Source: Aphelocoma coerulescens (Eukaryota; Chordata; Aves; Passeriformes; Corvidae). Taken from it: a DNA stretch of 64,000 nt. The notes under the pieces were generated by a model. The model searched no databases and was not told where the DNA came from. It worked only from the letters and a program-made list of their open reading frames with translations. This document shows positions 13,501 through 26,500 of the stretch, one piece after another; the stretch's first letter is position 1, and every line of letters starts with the position of its first letter. The DNA is taken from contig NC_091017.1 of NCBI RefSeq assembly GCF_041296385.1, positions 49,970,214-50,034,213 of the forward strand. The letters are read 5' to 3'. The translations under genes were made by a program, and so were the position numbers.

Positions 13501-14777
13501 TCTTAAATGCAAACTTAAGAAACTGGGCCTGCTCATGTCATAAATGAACAAAGAGAAAGTTTCTAACAGAATTTAGGAAAAAAGTAAACGAAAAATTAAA
13601 TGGAACTCCATTAACAATATGAGATAAACTTAATAACTTGTTTCTTTAAAGGCTAAGCAGAAATATATATAATCATGACAAATTAATTACAATGTAGGTT
13701 GATATCTGGCCTGCTTTAATATCCAGCTTTTAACATTAAAAGTAGACATCCCAGCAATTCCAGAATTACAAATGGATGAAAATGAACATTCAAAATAAGA
13801 AACTTCAGTTTCTGCTGTGGGCTATGCATGAAAGAGTAAAATGATGGAAAGAATTTACTAGCCAAACACCTAGCACATATCTTGAAAGACTTCAAACATT
13901 AAGATTGCGATCAAGTCTGCAGTCAACCACTATGTTTATAAAAACCTTCAACCACAGAAGCTCAGCTAAAAAGTGTCAGAATCAAACAGGGAACTCAATC
14001 CTTTAGACAGGCCCAAACTTTATTTCCATTATAATGAGAAAAGCTGTCACAAACATACTCAGCACATTTGAAATTCAGTGTTTCTGCCTTAATGCCATGA
14101 TGTAAGGTATATAGAGCAAACATGGTTTTAGAAGGCTGTACAAGACACACTCTTCTTGAACTCCAGTGCAGAACCACCTGAGATGTTCGGAAGAACTCTT
14201 TTTTTTTTTTGCTCCTGTGCCTCAAGACACATCCCATGATTTTAAGGTTAGGCCTTCAGGACCTAGCCTGATTCTTCTCCCTCCTGCTTTGGCCAACCAG
14301 TCTTGCTTTACAAACAGTTTTTAACACCTTGGTATTTCAGTCATGTCCACCAAAAGCCTGGTGTACTTTCTCTCTAAACCTTCTTAGTTGTTGTTTGGGA
14401 AAAAGGTGAAGACATAAATAAGGTTCTGATTGATCAAAGTAGTTGTTCACAAAAAAAACCCTACCAGGCAGAAAACAAAAGCTTCGAGGGAGAAATCTAG
14501 TTTAAAACATATTTAATTACCACCAGTTAGATGAAGAACAAGCTAATATATCCCTAATTTGAAAGCTTGCCAAGAAATGAGAAATCAAAATGGAGTGTAA
14601 TTGAAACAGCACAAAGGGAAATTTAATATTTGCTGATCAGACTTTCTCAGTGGATGGGGAAAAAATGTTTTATTTCAACCACAGCCTTTTATATTAATCT
14701 CACAAATCATGTTGTTTATATCTAATAGAGATTATTAAATAATGAATCTGGGTTTGTATCATATCAGAGACCTTTTG
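10578..14777. other. AT-rich noncoding stretch, no gene seen
   Basis: Contents are homopolymer T runs (15 Ts at 12177-12191), a 24-bp tandem duplication at 12073-12120, a short (ATCC)n at about 13427-13440, and chance open frames up to 92 codons. No recognised transposon end or exon-like block was found. Confidence 0.65.
12073..12142. repeat. 24-bp tandem duplication
   Basis: Two adjacent 24-base units, both starting AGAAAGGAGCAAGAC (12073-12096 and 12097-12120), differ at a few positions and are followed by a more degraded third partial unit (AGAAATGGAGAGAC). It is a local minisatellite-like duplication. Confidence 0.8.
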
Positions 14778-15232
14778 TTGAAGAATACACTCAGTGCCGG
14801 TAGCTCGGTGAGCAGCTGCAGTGCCACCTCCAGGCTGAGCTCTGGGTGGTGAGAGCCCCAGACAAGAGGCCAGGAACTGGAACCAACCTTTGCACAGCAA
14901 AGGGCACGGGGGCCTGTGGTGCCAGCCAGGGGACCGGACACTCAGAGACACGGCAGGAGCTGAGGACTCAGCTCGAAGAGCCCAGACTCCTCTGCACTTT
15001 GACTGTGAGGGTAGAAAAGCCCAGGGGTTCCTTTGCTCGGGGTTCCTCCCCAGAGGCACCAGCTTGAGCTGTTATTCTGCTGTTGCACCATGATTAAATT
15101 ACTGAAAGGATCCAGAGGTCTGAGACTCTGCTATGGAAAGCCTGGGGTCGAGCTGGTAAGGAAACCTGGTGTGACTGTGTGAGTGAGGGGTGTGTAGGGA
15201 GCCAAGTGGGGCACCCATAGGGTCACTGGAGC
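14778..15232 (+). repeat. Inverted repeat, left copy (unidentified GC-rich element)
   Basis: This 455-bp GC-rich block in AT-rich surroundings recurs in reverse orientation at 19559-20013. Aligned base by base there are no gaps and only two differences, at 14782 and 14797. The 435 bases from 14798 to 15232 are identical. GC-rich sequence continues past the shared part to about 15330, so this copy may be the fuller example of the element. The matching 60-119 codon frames in both copies are a consequence of the duplication and are not convincing proteins. The block contains an ATTAAA and a splice-donor-like CTG|GTAAGG. A young LTR fragment or other dispersed repeat is possible. I do not recognise the family. 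Confidence 0.9.
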
Positions 15233-15330
15233 CACCTGATGTGAAGGGGCCTCAGTCCCAGCTCAGGTGTTGCAAGTGTGACCCCCAGAGTGTCATGGAT
15301 GGTCAAACAGGAAGCTTTCCTTAACACTTT
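15233..15330 (+). other. GC-rich continuation beyond the left inverted-repeat copy
   Basis: About 100 bases of moderately GC-rich sequence continue directly from the left copy and are absent next to the right copy. It is probably part of the same element, truncated in the other copy. Confidence 0.4.
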
Positions 15331-15339
15331 CCTGGTTGC

Positions 15340-18300
15340 CACTAGGAGGTACCTCTTACTGTCCTGTTCTTTTCAGTGCTGGTTATAAAAGGTGCTTGCA
15401 GACATTTTCTAGATGTTATTGCTATGTAATATGCCCACGAGAAAAAAAAAGAGTGCTTTCCCATCTGACATATCAAGATTTGCCAATACAATACAGTTGT
15501 TTTTATTCTTTTCCTACAGAATCATTTTGTATTTCATAAATATTTAGTTGTATGTAGGCCTCCAAGGCTTTTATGTAGATTTAACACTTTTTCCCTTCTA
15601 CATCCCTAAAACCAGTATTCCCCTTGCCATCATCATTCATGTTCCTATTCAGTTTAGTTTGTATCTTTCTGTGCACTGATTGATTTACCTCATACAAAAA
15701 TCTAAGTAGAATATGTTTATGCAGTTCATTACTTCACTGAGATCAGAACAAAGTGAGCAATAATTTTGGATGGGAATGGTTTTAGATTAGACATCCAAAA
15801 TTTATATTCTCTAAAACAAACTGGAGAGGATCAAAAAGCAAAAATTAGTGTTTTGATTTTTGCAAGAAGTAGGCCATGAAATAAGCAGAAAAGGGCAGTT
15901 TGTGTAACTTCCATTAGATGAGAGCGACCTGTAGAGTTGACAGTTCAGGTGTGTCTTAGGCATGTTTGGTGTGACCTCATCTATGAAGACAGGAGTGCAT
16001 ATGGATTGTTTGCCACATTTGCCTTCATCCTTAGGCAAGTACAGAACTTGAGGTGATAGACCAATTTCTGTATCAACTTAAAAACAGCACCAACAATATC
16101 TGGATTGTTTTAGACTGTGAAATCACAGTGGGTCAGAGACTCATATAAACAAACTCTAGAGTACCAGCCACAATAGATCTGAATTTCAATGAGACAGTTG
16201 ACAAGGCATGAAGTGCTTAAATCCCACATTTGAACAGGAAAAGGCTTGTATGAACTTTGTGCAGTAGTTGAAGCAGGCTCCCAACACGGCAATTCTCAAT
16301 TTGTGTACTAGACACTTGAAATACTGCATGCCCAGCACAAGACATTGCAAGGAGTAATGCTTTTTACTTCAGTGCAACATTAGTCATTAATGTTAACAGC
16401 CCATCCCAAATCTAGAAAGTATCGGAAAGAAAGCAGATATTCTGACTGCTGAATGGGGCAAATATATGTCCATTTGGGACAGGAGAATTCCAAGGGCTGA
16501 CAGTGGGCACCACCACAGACACACAGAATCAGCTGGTCCAAGATTGCCAGCTCAAGAATATTATGTCAATACCAGGAACATGCCAGTCGGAACCTATCCA
16601 AATGTATCTGTGCAAGGAGGCTAGAAATAAGGAAATCACTGACAATCTTTCTTGCCATGACTGTACATCACTGTACAAGAGCATTATTTCAGATCATGTT
16701 CTTGTTCAAGATAGTTATATTTAATATTGCTGAATAAAGCAAGGTCAGAGAACAAGCCAAACCATGGGAGCACTGGCTAATCTCTCTTTTTAGTTGTTAA
16801 CGTACTTCCTGACTTCAAGACAATAATTTCCAAAAGAAATTATGGCCAAGGCAGAGGAAGGTTTATTTCCTGTTAGAGAATCTTCTGTACTATCCCAGAA
16901 GACCCTGCAGCCTCAAGTCTCCCACATAACCTCCCACTGTACTCCACAAAATCTATGGGATAGGTAAACATCACTCTGTCGTGCTGCAACCCAGCTGTCA
17001 CATTTATATCAGGCACTCTGGACTGAAAATATCCACCCCAGACTCAACAGATTCTCCTGTTAATTCTCCTTTAGGAGCATATGAGCATCCCACAGAGCCT
17101 TTGGAAGGACAGGCAAAATATACCATAAAATCAATATACCATTGATTCAGCCATTCAAGACCACTTGCACACAAGACCTGAAGACCTGACAACAGTCCAT
17201 GGTCCTCTTTTATTTAAAAGGGCAAATTTATCTTAAAATTTTCAAGATTAACTACAGCAATGTGCCACAGTGAAACAAAATAAGAAATAGCAATACAGAA
17301 GTATAGCCTCAAAACAAAATAGAAACCAAACTCCCAATCAAAAAACAGTAAAACATACAAATATGTAGAATGGGATCAAGGTAGTTATAATGAATATATA
17401 AGCAGGTGAAAATCAACAGATATTAAAAATAAAAACAGGAGGCATGTAAAGTTTTAAATAGTATGAACTTAGATTAATTTAATTGTCCTTTAAATAAAAT
17501 AGAATAAACAGTAAGAATTTGCTCTAAATGCAAATGTGAGTGAAGTCATTAGCTTAATGCTTGGAATTATTTTATTGGAGTAGTAATCTATCTTTTAACA
17601 TATGCTTCTTCTTCTGCATGTACAGGAAGAACAAATTCTTTGGTTAAGTTTCCAGCTAATTCAGTTCAATAACAACTTCATTCAAAGCTGGAAAATCAAA
17701 TAAGATCAGGAAAAGCTTTTTTTTTTCCTCAGTTTCAGTCTGAGACTAAAATAAGGTATGTGGTACTGCGATTTCAGACACTTCTGAAACCTTGAAGGAA
17801 CTCAGTGACATTTGCCTTAAATTGTTTGAATCAATTTTTTGTGTGTGGTCAAAATATAATTTGACATGGTGTTGGGAACCTATTCCTGTCAGATATTATC
17901 CTCCTTGTGATTTTTCACTGGATAAATCAATAGTTTTCTGAAGTCCTTCAGGGCCTCTTGAATTCATGCTCACTGAGTAATTGAGAATTTTTGGGTCTGA
18001 TCTTACATCTGGATGGCAAATTTTGGAAGCATGTACAATGTAAAAACATATAAGGAGCAGCAGCAGGGCTTTCCTGGCCAAAAGGACTGCTGGATTCTCT
18101 CTTTCTTTGCTTCCAAACAACACTGGCAGACTGTTGAGTTCTATTTCATCGGGTAACAAATACTCGCTGATATCACCTCAAACTCATGATGCCTTTTTCC
18201 ATTTCCTTTGTCCGCTCCACAAGATGGAAAAATGGAGATGAATAGCAGTAGCTGCCCCAAGTTTAAAAAACAAATATGTCCAGGACCACCACGGCAGTTT

Positions 18301-18930
18301 CTGAGAGCTCTTGGTTCATCTAAGACACAAAAGTAAAAGGAGAATGTGTAGCGTTATTATTGTGAAATACTTTAAAGTAGCAAAAATCTGGAAAAAAAAA
18401 CCTCCCTGAGATCTATGAAACCAGAAAGATTATCAGGAAGTTTTGCAGCTTGAGTTCTGGTAGCAAAAGGAAAGGAAGGATCATGATTGATTTTGTGTGA
18501 GGCACTCAATTTCTTTAATGACAAACTATAAATACATTTTACCACTTCACACAGAGAAGCTGTTAATAATAATGATGATATGGGAATGAGAGCTCCTCCG
18601 TGTAGTACAATACTATTACTCTTCTGGAGCTATGACAGCACTGTGTATACAAAAGTGTGAATTCTCAGGCTGTACTCATCTTTCTCCATACTGGTAAGGA
18701 TGTTACTGTGTGCTCATGTGAGCAGGATGTGGCAAAAGATTTCTCCTAAACTAGACATGGCACAGGTGACAAAAAGAGGCTGTGTCTCATCCTCACTGAC
18801 CAACTTCATAGTTCTATTTCATAAAATGGTCAGGTTATTAAGGAAACTTTCCTGTTTGTCCCTCGAGGAGCCACTCCATCAGTCGCTTACACCACCTGAG
18901 CTGGGACTGAGGCAATGGGAGGTTCTGTCA
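15340..18930. other. Noncoding stretch inside the inverted-repeat loop
   Basis: The sequence is mixed, slightly less AT-rich at 15900-17200, then A-rich at 17220-17460. Open frames reach only 60-87 codons and look random. The 15.9-17.2 kb part could be a very diverged old repeat, but nothing was recognised. Confidence 0.55.
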
Positions 18931-18951
18931 CTGAAATCATTGGGAAGAAAT

Positions 18952-19008
18952 GAAACCCTCCAACACCATCTTTTAAGTGTTAGTGAGCCAGGCATTACTT
19001 TATTCTGA
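18952..19008 (-). mobile_element. LTR-like fragment with AATAAA signal
   Basis: The segment shares a 17-base exact block (GGCATTACTTTATTCTG, 18991-19007) and a looser upstream match (CCAACA, TTTAA, TGTTAG) with 49453-49515. On the minus strand the block reads CAGAATAAAGTAATGCC and contains the canonical polyadenylation signal AATAAA, as in the R region of an LTR. No full LTR boundary could be drawn, so this is a decayed piece of a dispersed element. Confidence 0.35.
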
Positions 19009-19558
19009 ACAGGTTATGTAGTGAATCATTCCAGTTACACACACACCTTTTAAGACTTTTCTCTCATTAATACACTTTTAGCAAACAAAGAAATTACTAT
19101 TCATTGGTTCTAAGTTATATAATTCTCTTCATTAATTTGTACTCTATCCTCTATTGGTTATTGACTTCTTGCACTTCAAGCTAATTTGGCCCACATTCTT
19201 TAGCGCTCTTGTCCTTTCTCAGACAGGGAGTCTTCAACTGTCATGCTGTATTGTCTTTATTAATGTCCTCTGTATCTTCTTGTTACTCCAACATCTCCTT
19301 GAAGGGCAATAAATTTAAGATCCCAGATACCCAAACTTCAGCTCCTTCAGGCTTTGTTTATTGCAGCTTATCAGGTCTAGTCCAGTGAAACTCAAAGCCT
19401 CGATGATTTAAAGATCCAGTCAATGACAAAAGCCTGTGAAAAGAAACCCAGCCACTTGCTGGCAAAGCGGACACTGTCTATGACCAACAATCAGCTAAAA
19501 GGTTACTAAAAAACATTAATTAGAAAAAACATTTAGGAAAGTTATATCATTTCCAATA
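19009..19558. other. Unassigned noncoding stretch beside the right inverted-repeat copy
   Basis: The tract has mixed composition with pyrimidine-rich sections, including a possible AATAAA at about 19308. It may belong to the same decayed retroelement as the preceding LTR-like fragment. No coding content was seen. Confidence 0.4.
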
Positions 19559-20013
19559 GCTCCAGTGACCCTATGGGTGCCCCACTTGGCTCCCTACACA
19601 CCCCTCACTCACACAGTCACACCAGGTTTCCTTACCAGCTCGACCCCAGGCTTTCCATAGCAGAGTCTCAGACCTCTGGATCCTTTCAGTAATTTAATCA
19701 TGGTGCAACAGCAGAATAACAGCTCAAGCTGGTGCCTCTGGGGAGGAACCCCGAGCAAAGGAACCCCTGGGCTTTTCTACCCTCACAGTCAAAGTGCAGA
19801 GGAGTCTGGGCTCTTCGAGCTGAGTCCTCAGCTCCTGCCGTGTCTCTGAGTGTCCGGTCCCCTGGCTGGCACCACAGGCCCCCGTGCCCTTTGCTGTGCA
19901 AAGGTTGGTTCCAGTTCCTGGCCTCTTGTCTGGGGCTCTCACCACCCAGAGCTCAGCCTGGAGGTGGCACTGCAGCTGCTCACCGAGCTACCAGCACTGA
20001 GTGTATTCCTCAA
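19559..20013 (-). repeat. Inverted repeat, right copy (unidentified GC-rich element)
   Basis: This is the reverse-complement partner of 14778-15232, with 453 of 455 bases identical and no gaps. It ends abruptly in AT-rich DNA on both sides. CAAT occurs at both edges (about 19554 and 20011), which might be a short target duplication, but four bases are weak evidence. The copies are separated by 4326 bases. Confidence 0.9.
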
Positions 20014-22679
20014 TGGGATTCTCCATATACTTTCCCAGTATCTGCTCTGTCTGTACCTATCTGTGCCTGTCTGGACACACTGATGTAAAATGCCTGTTGT
20101 CACCATTTGTACAGAAGACATGTCACATAAAAAATGTAATTATGCCTGATTCATAAGTCTGAGGTTGTTTGTCCTGCAGGTTTGTAATGCACTGGAGCTG
20201 GAATGACCAGTCCTTTGTCAGCATTTGTTGTATCTCTGCAGCACGGCTCCTCCTGATGAGTAATTCTTTTTATAGAGTTATTTTACAGCACCTTCTGATA
20301 TCTTTAATAGTAATAAGGTGCCTAGATACCAGCTGTCTAAAAATACCTAAGACGGTCTGATAGACTGAATAGGCGCAAAGAGTGAAGTCACGAAGACAGA
20401 ACTGAAAAACAAAGTAAAAGATTTGGAAAGTGCTAAAGCAAATCAAGTATTCCAGAAACTGCAGTTTGATATGAAATCTTGAGGAAAAAAATCTAGAAAC
20501 TACATGGAAAAATGAAGAAAACTTATTGAAATAAAAAACTATGTTAAATAATGAAGAGTTCAGAATGTAAATAGAGATGTGGGAAAGTGTTAAAATATGA
20601 AGCATTGGATGTACATTATAAATGCAGTATGGAGACACTAGAAACATAACAACTGTAATCTTTTATTTCCATCTTTAGCAATGTTTAACTCTTTACTGAA
20701 ATAGAGGCCCAGAACTGGTTGTTTTCTGGAATTTTTGCATTCCTGCATTTGATATGCTGATGCCTGTGGTTCTTATATTCATCAAAGACTGAATATCATG
20801 GGTTCTTTTTGATCAATAATAAAGTAATAGCAAGAAACAGAACAAAAAGGTTTGCATACAGTTTATTTTCAGTCTTCTTTAAAGAGATGCCATTAGTAGA
20901 TTGTCATTTGTCATAACATCTACTGTACCTTGTTGCTCTTTAAAATAAATGTTTTCACCAGGATGTAAAATATACAGTTTACATATATGTACATATGTTC
21001 TTTTGATCTGCATTCAAACCTTGTTCTCTAAGACTCCGTAGCTTGATCCTAACATGCTGTATGCTATCCACACTCTTGGCAGATTGAAATGTGTGACTTA
21101 ATCGTATTCATTTTTAAAATCCTCTGGGGCTTGCCAGTGAGCAGACTGCCTGTGATCTTTACAGCTGGTGGAACATCTCTTTGGTCAGTAGCTGACTGCT
21201 TCTTATCCGCTTGTGGTAAAACTGGCAGCCCCACCTCCATTAGCAGGCAAATCTCTAAATGCTGCTTTGCTCATTCGTTAGTTTTACATTGTAATCTTTG
21301 ACCACATTTATAACCTTTCTTCTTAACTGTATCTGAATATTTTCATTGTACTGATCCTGCTTGCAAGCTCCAGAAAAAAAGTCCCATTCCCTTCCCTTCT
21401 TTTCCTTTGGGTTGTATAAAATCAAAAAACTGGTGTGTAAAGAACTTGAGCCATCATTTGACAGTTTAGCTAAGGGGAAAGAGAATGAGGAAGTTAAGTA
21501 TAACATTTTGTGTTCTACCCAGGGTCTTTCAAGGATACTATGAAAAGAAACCAAGCAGTTCCTTGATGGCAGAAAATATTGTGCAAAAGCACTGAAAATT
21601 GAGATTATCATGTGATGATAAGAAACCTTCTGACAATTTTGCATCAGTCAGATAGAATTCCAATGTTACAGCATTTAACCAGAAATCTTTTACTTTCTTG
21701 TTATTTTTGCAGATAAGGGAAGACCTCAGAATGTGATCAAATATAAAAAAATTTGCTTGTAGAAGATAAATAAAATAGGCAAGTGTAATTGCACCTATTT
21801 ACATGCAGAAGCCTGTAGGATAACTTTAAATCCCTTTATATAATCCCATTATATAACTTTATATAATAAACTTCTTAGGGGTCTAGGAAGGTTATAAATC
21901 ATTCAGGGACAAATTGCAAGCAATGTTTCTCTAAATCAGGGTGCATTTGTCAGCTAATATGGGAAGCTCCACTCTGCTGGCAGCTCTTTAAAGTGAGTCT
22001 TTGTTTACTGTACACCTAGAGATCTTCTAAGAAAAGTGAAAACCTTCAGGTGCAATTTACCATCTACAAGGCACTACATATTCCAGGATTCCCCACAGAA
22101 ACTCAATTTCAGAATGTGCTGTAAAGGTTTCTCCTAGTGAGACATTGGTATCCCACTGAACTTTAATGATTGCTTGTGGGTTAAAACAAGAGGGGTATAT
22201 CAACTCTCAAAAAAAAATTTGAATCAACTTATCAAGTCTCCTGCAGATAAAAGGCCTCCTACTTATCTCTGATAGACGTGATTGTGCCTTATTGTTTCAC
22301 AGCTTTAAATATTCCCCTCGTTAATGGTAAGATAATTATCATTCCACCAACTCTGACAAAGCCACCATTTTTCAAAGTAACATTCCATACAAGACATGGA
22401 GAAAAAAAGAAAACATTTAGACAAGACTATTAATAAGATTACATGAATGCACGTGAATTTTGAGAGCACGAGTCTTACTCACTTTCAGTTCTAGTTTAAT
22501 TTAGCACCACTACACTTCAACAGAAGTTTAATGCATCTTAATCAGACCAGAAAAATGCACAATTATTTTTTAAATACTATTTACAAGTATGCCTGATAGA
22601 CTGGTGGATAAATTATAACTTGAGTAAGTATAAATATATTTATGTATGTATACTTCTACACACAAATATATGCACATTG
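20014..22679. other. AT-rich noncoding stretch, no gene seen
   Basis: Overlapping chance frames occur on both strands around 20270-20647 and 21255-21644 (125 and 129 codons, minus). Composition is strongly biased to F, S and L, and no convincing splice sites bound them. No repeat family was recognised. Confidence 0.55.
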
Positions 22680-22811
22680 GGAGGTATTTAAAAGACCTGT
22701 AGATGCGACATCTGGGGACATGGCTTAGTGGTGGACTTGGCAGCATTAAATTTCTATTTAGACTTGATGATTGTAAAGGTCTTTTCCACCTTAAACTATT
22801 TTATGATTCTA
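22680..22811 (+). mobile_element. CR1 LINE, 3' terminal fragment
   Basis: The sequence follows the avian CR1 3' end closely. It has a GGGACATGGCTTAGTGGTGG stretch, then TTGATGATTGTAAAGGTC, then a terminal TATGATTCTA matching the CR1 ATTCTATG-type tail. It is 5'-truncated, as CR1 copies usually are, and lies in plus orientation. Confidence 0.9.
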
Positions 22812-23580
22812 AGACATACAGATGACACCATGCTGGGGACACCAGCTAGTATGCTCATGTGCAGGACTGCCATCCAGAGGGACCCAGACAGGCTGGAGGG
22901 ACCAGACAGGCCAATGGGACCCTTACAAAATTCAGTGAAGGCAAAGTCCTGAAGTCCTGCACCTGTAAAGAAACCACCCCCTCCAACAACACAGCCTGGG
23001 GACTGCCGGGCTGGAGCAGCTCTCTGGAAGAGGCTCTGTAGATGCTGGTGGGCAGTACCCAAGCAGCAGAGAGGGCCACCACCCCCCTCATGTGCATTAG
23101 CAGGGGCACAGTCAGTGAGTTAAAGGAAGGCATTATCTCCCTCTGTAGAGCACTGGGATTGCCTTCAGGACGTTTTTCCCAGCTTTGGGCCACCCTGTAC
23201 AATAAAAGTGCAAATCTAGAGGAGAGAGACCAAGCTGGGAGGGACTGGATGATGAAGCCTCTAAGCAGAGGCTGCATGACCAGAGCTTGCTCAGCCTGGA
23301 GAATTTTTTCCTGTGTGGGACTTAAGAGTAGTCCCCAGGACATTCAGGGCTGTCGTCGAAAAGATGGAGCCAGGGTCTTTGTGGTGGTGCATGGATGGGA
23401 GACAATGGGTATAAACTGAAACATCATGAGATGTTCAGACTGGATGTAAAGAGGACTGTTTTCCCCATGAGAAAAGTCTGTCAGGTCACCCAGAGAGGTC
23501 AGGCAGGTGTGGAGTGTTTCAAGACCAGACTAGGTAAACCACTGAGCAACCTGGACTGATCTCCCATCTGAGTTATGCCA
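22812..23580 (+). mobile_element. CR1 LINE, degraded second copy in the same orientation
   Basis: Beginning right after the tail of the first copy, this GC-rich segment preserves CR1 landmarks in order: CCATCCAGAGGGACCCAGAC, AAGTCCTGCACCTG, a GCATTAGCAGGGGCAC segment, TCAGCCTGGAGAA, and GAGCAACCTGGACTGATCTC near its end. The usual terminal octamer tail is not visible, so the 3' end is lost. Frames of 125 codons (plus) and 162 codons (minus) here are shadows of the repeat and not genes. Confidence 0.85.
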
Positions 23581-26500
23581 TGATACTATAATGTACTATA
23601 TATTTAAGCTCTTTATTAGTATCTGTATTCTTACTAAATATGTTAGAGAAACTAATTGACTAGACTAGATGGGCTATACTAGTAGAATACAATAAGTTAT
23701 ATAGAGAATTTGATTGCAAAGGCAATGTAGGAAAAGTTCTTAAACCAGATGCTTCCCCTAGATCACGGTTTCTACAGGTGCTTGGGACTGAGGAGAATTT
23801 TATACATCCATATCATTTACTGAAATCAGTAGGACTACACAAAAAGTGAAACTAAGCACTTGAGGGCATATTGCTGGGATCCTTTTTTGTGCTCAATTCC
23901 ACAGAAACTCTTTCTGAGCAGCAGGATGGAGTTTAATGTTTGCCTACTAAAAAATTGAGCAAAAAATACTAGAAGAGTATGAAGAGTACTCACTTCATCA
24001 AATGGAGATATTTTAAGTATACAGAAACAGAATTTTTCTACTTGGACTTTTTCATAAACTGATAAAACACATATAAAGAGTATTGTATTTGAAATTTTAC
24101 ATGTGGTGTTTTAAAACATCTCTGATAGAAAATCAAAACTGATTTGCTTTGTCTGCATAAGCAAGAGGTAATTTCCATTTTCTTCCAAGAACAATGTCAA
24201 TAAATAGTCAGACAAGCCATATTTAGTAGGAAATGGCATAACTTTTTAAATATCCATGCAGATATAAATAGAATAAAGTATGTATTCTCCAGCTTTCACT
24301 AAAACATTATGAACAGGTCTAATAAATAAAAAATTTACTTCAGTACAAAAAAAAAACCAAAAAAACCCAAAAAAACACACCTCCAGGTAATTTTATAAGG
24401 CAGAATGCTGTTCTGTTCACCTCTGTATTGTCCTTTTCATTACTTTTCTGTGATCTAGTTTATATTCCTTACAGTTTATGCCCAATGACTGAGATAATGG
24501 AGCTAGCCAGAAGGTAGTTGGAAAAAGTGTTTAAATTAACATATATGGGTATGTGTATAAAATCACTGGCAAAAATTATTTTCAGAAGGCATTTTAAAGC
24601 AACAAAAAACAGGGTATATAGAGTAAATCCAGATTTGGGGGGAAAACACCCCATTTTGTAAAATATATTTATATAACTATGGATATAATCTTATGACAAC
24701 AGGACAAAGTCTTGCTCATAGAGTGTTGCATCATTTAATTGGGATTGCTGAGAACCAATATGAGCAAGAAGCTGGTGGATTATGCTTTCGGTCTACAAAA
24801 AAAAAAAAGTTTCTTATACATCATATAGATTTTTGTTATGAAAATAAAGAGAACATTTTTTTCAGAAAATCAGTGATGTTTTACATTCTATCTTATACCA
24901 ATCTTATTGATTTAAAAATAGTCTAATTTACTCATCGCTAAATGCAAACAAAACTTCCTAGAAGAATAGACGATATTAGATTGTGCCTCGTGAAGGCACT
25001 GCCTTCTTTGCTACAGGAATCTCTTATGACATTAATGTAAATCCTAAAACCACCGTTGGTCAGAAATCATTCTTAGAAGTCTGGTCCTATTCTGTTATCT
25101 CTGGTTCAGAGAATATATTTAATCTTGAAAATATGAGCATAGGCATCACTATCAGAAATTATCATCTTTTTTAAAGACTTCTTCCTTCAAGCTTTTAGGT
25201 ATAGCTTAGCATACTTCTCTTTTTCAAAGGGGAATAGACAATCCATTTACTTGAAACAAGAATTTAATCAAATTAGATTTGGAATGTCACCTAGACTTCT
25301 GTGTGTTATCCCTTTTAAACTGTACTAAACAGTACAAACTTTAAGGATTCCCGTGCTTGGGTTTTTTCATGTTAGCTTGTCCCTTGGGATATTGCACTTG
25401 GGTTCAGTTCCACAGAACACTTATACTTAACTTGTTCATTTAACTGATCTTGAACTGAAGAGTAGAGTCCATGTAAATAACGTTTTTTCAGGCCCACAAA
25501 ACTTTGAAAAATCTGAACATTTTAGAACTAAAATGTAATTTTTTTTTTTTTTAAGGAATCTGTCAGAGACCACATGTAAAAGAAATGAAAAGGCAGGATC
25601 CAGCAAAGCCAGTAGTTTCATGATTGAAGAAGACACCAAGGACAGAAAGAATCAATCCCCCTAACTGGGATGGAAAGCATGGGTAGTCTGCCTTAGCATA
25701 ATCAGTAATCTGATTTCCCCTGGCAGGAGTGATATCTGAACATCCCCTGCCCTTTGAGCAAAGCGCAGAGGAGGGGAGCAGAGCTGCTCCAACTGAGCCA
25801 ATAATCAATTCATAACACCAGGAAATTCAGTTCTATACTACGAACTTGTCAAAGCTGACAAAAATTGGCATCCTGAACAAACATTTTTTGATAGTTTTGC
25901 ATAAGTATGTGCCTTCTGCTGGACAATGGTAATTTTTTTTCTGCTATGTTGCAACACTAATCGTGCTGCTGGGAAAACAGAGGTCCATGAGGTATTGTCA
26001 TAACAGCGTGTGTTCTTAGGACTTCTTTGCACTTACAGGGTTTTTGGACGTCCAGCATCCTTTACTCTGGTGTGCTTACTTTGTCTATAGATCATGTCAG
26101 AGAGATATCACATTTGTGGGGTCCACTGGCTGTGCTGCAGCTACAACATGCAACTACAGCCAGATGTAACTGATATATAAGCATCATGCTGTAGCACTAC
26201 TGATTTTCATCAGTGGTAGTCTTAATCTCCAATAGTCTCAACACATCCACTGAATATGTACAACGTGACTTCTCAGTCAGCAGCAATGTTCCACTCATGC
26301 TCTCTATTCCTCTATTGAGAACGGTTAGGAAAAGGGAATGTTAGTGTTTTAGGAGTTTCTCATGTAAAGCTTTTGTTTCAGGTTCCAGTGATGTAGAGGT
26401 CCCATCCATTTCTCCACCACTCTTACTACAAAGTATTTTTTAGGTCTACCTTTGAATTTTTACCTGACACGCATGATGAAACCCAGCTGCCAGGGGAATT

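Noticed and set aside
13440..13510. Possible LTR end with AATAAA on the minus strand
   Set aside because: Only a polyadenylation-like signal was seen. No terminal TG/CA pair, target duplication or second copy.
14700..15059. 119-codon minus-strand frame, repeated at 19732-20088 plus
   Set aside because: Both lie in the inverted-repeat unit. Their identity is explained by DNA duplication, several frames are open in GC-rich sequence, and no protein family is recognised.
21255..21644. 129-codon minus frame overlapping a 60-codon plus frame
   Set aside because: Open on both strands in pyrimidine-rich DNA, with no supported exon boundaries.
22855..23343. 162-codon minus-strand frame, the longest in the window
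   Set aside because: It runs antisense through a CR1 LINE copy and is a shadow of the repeat.
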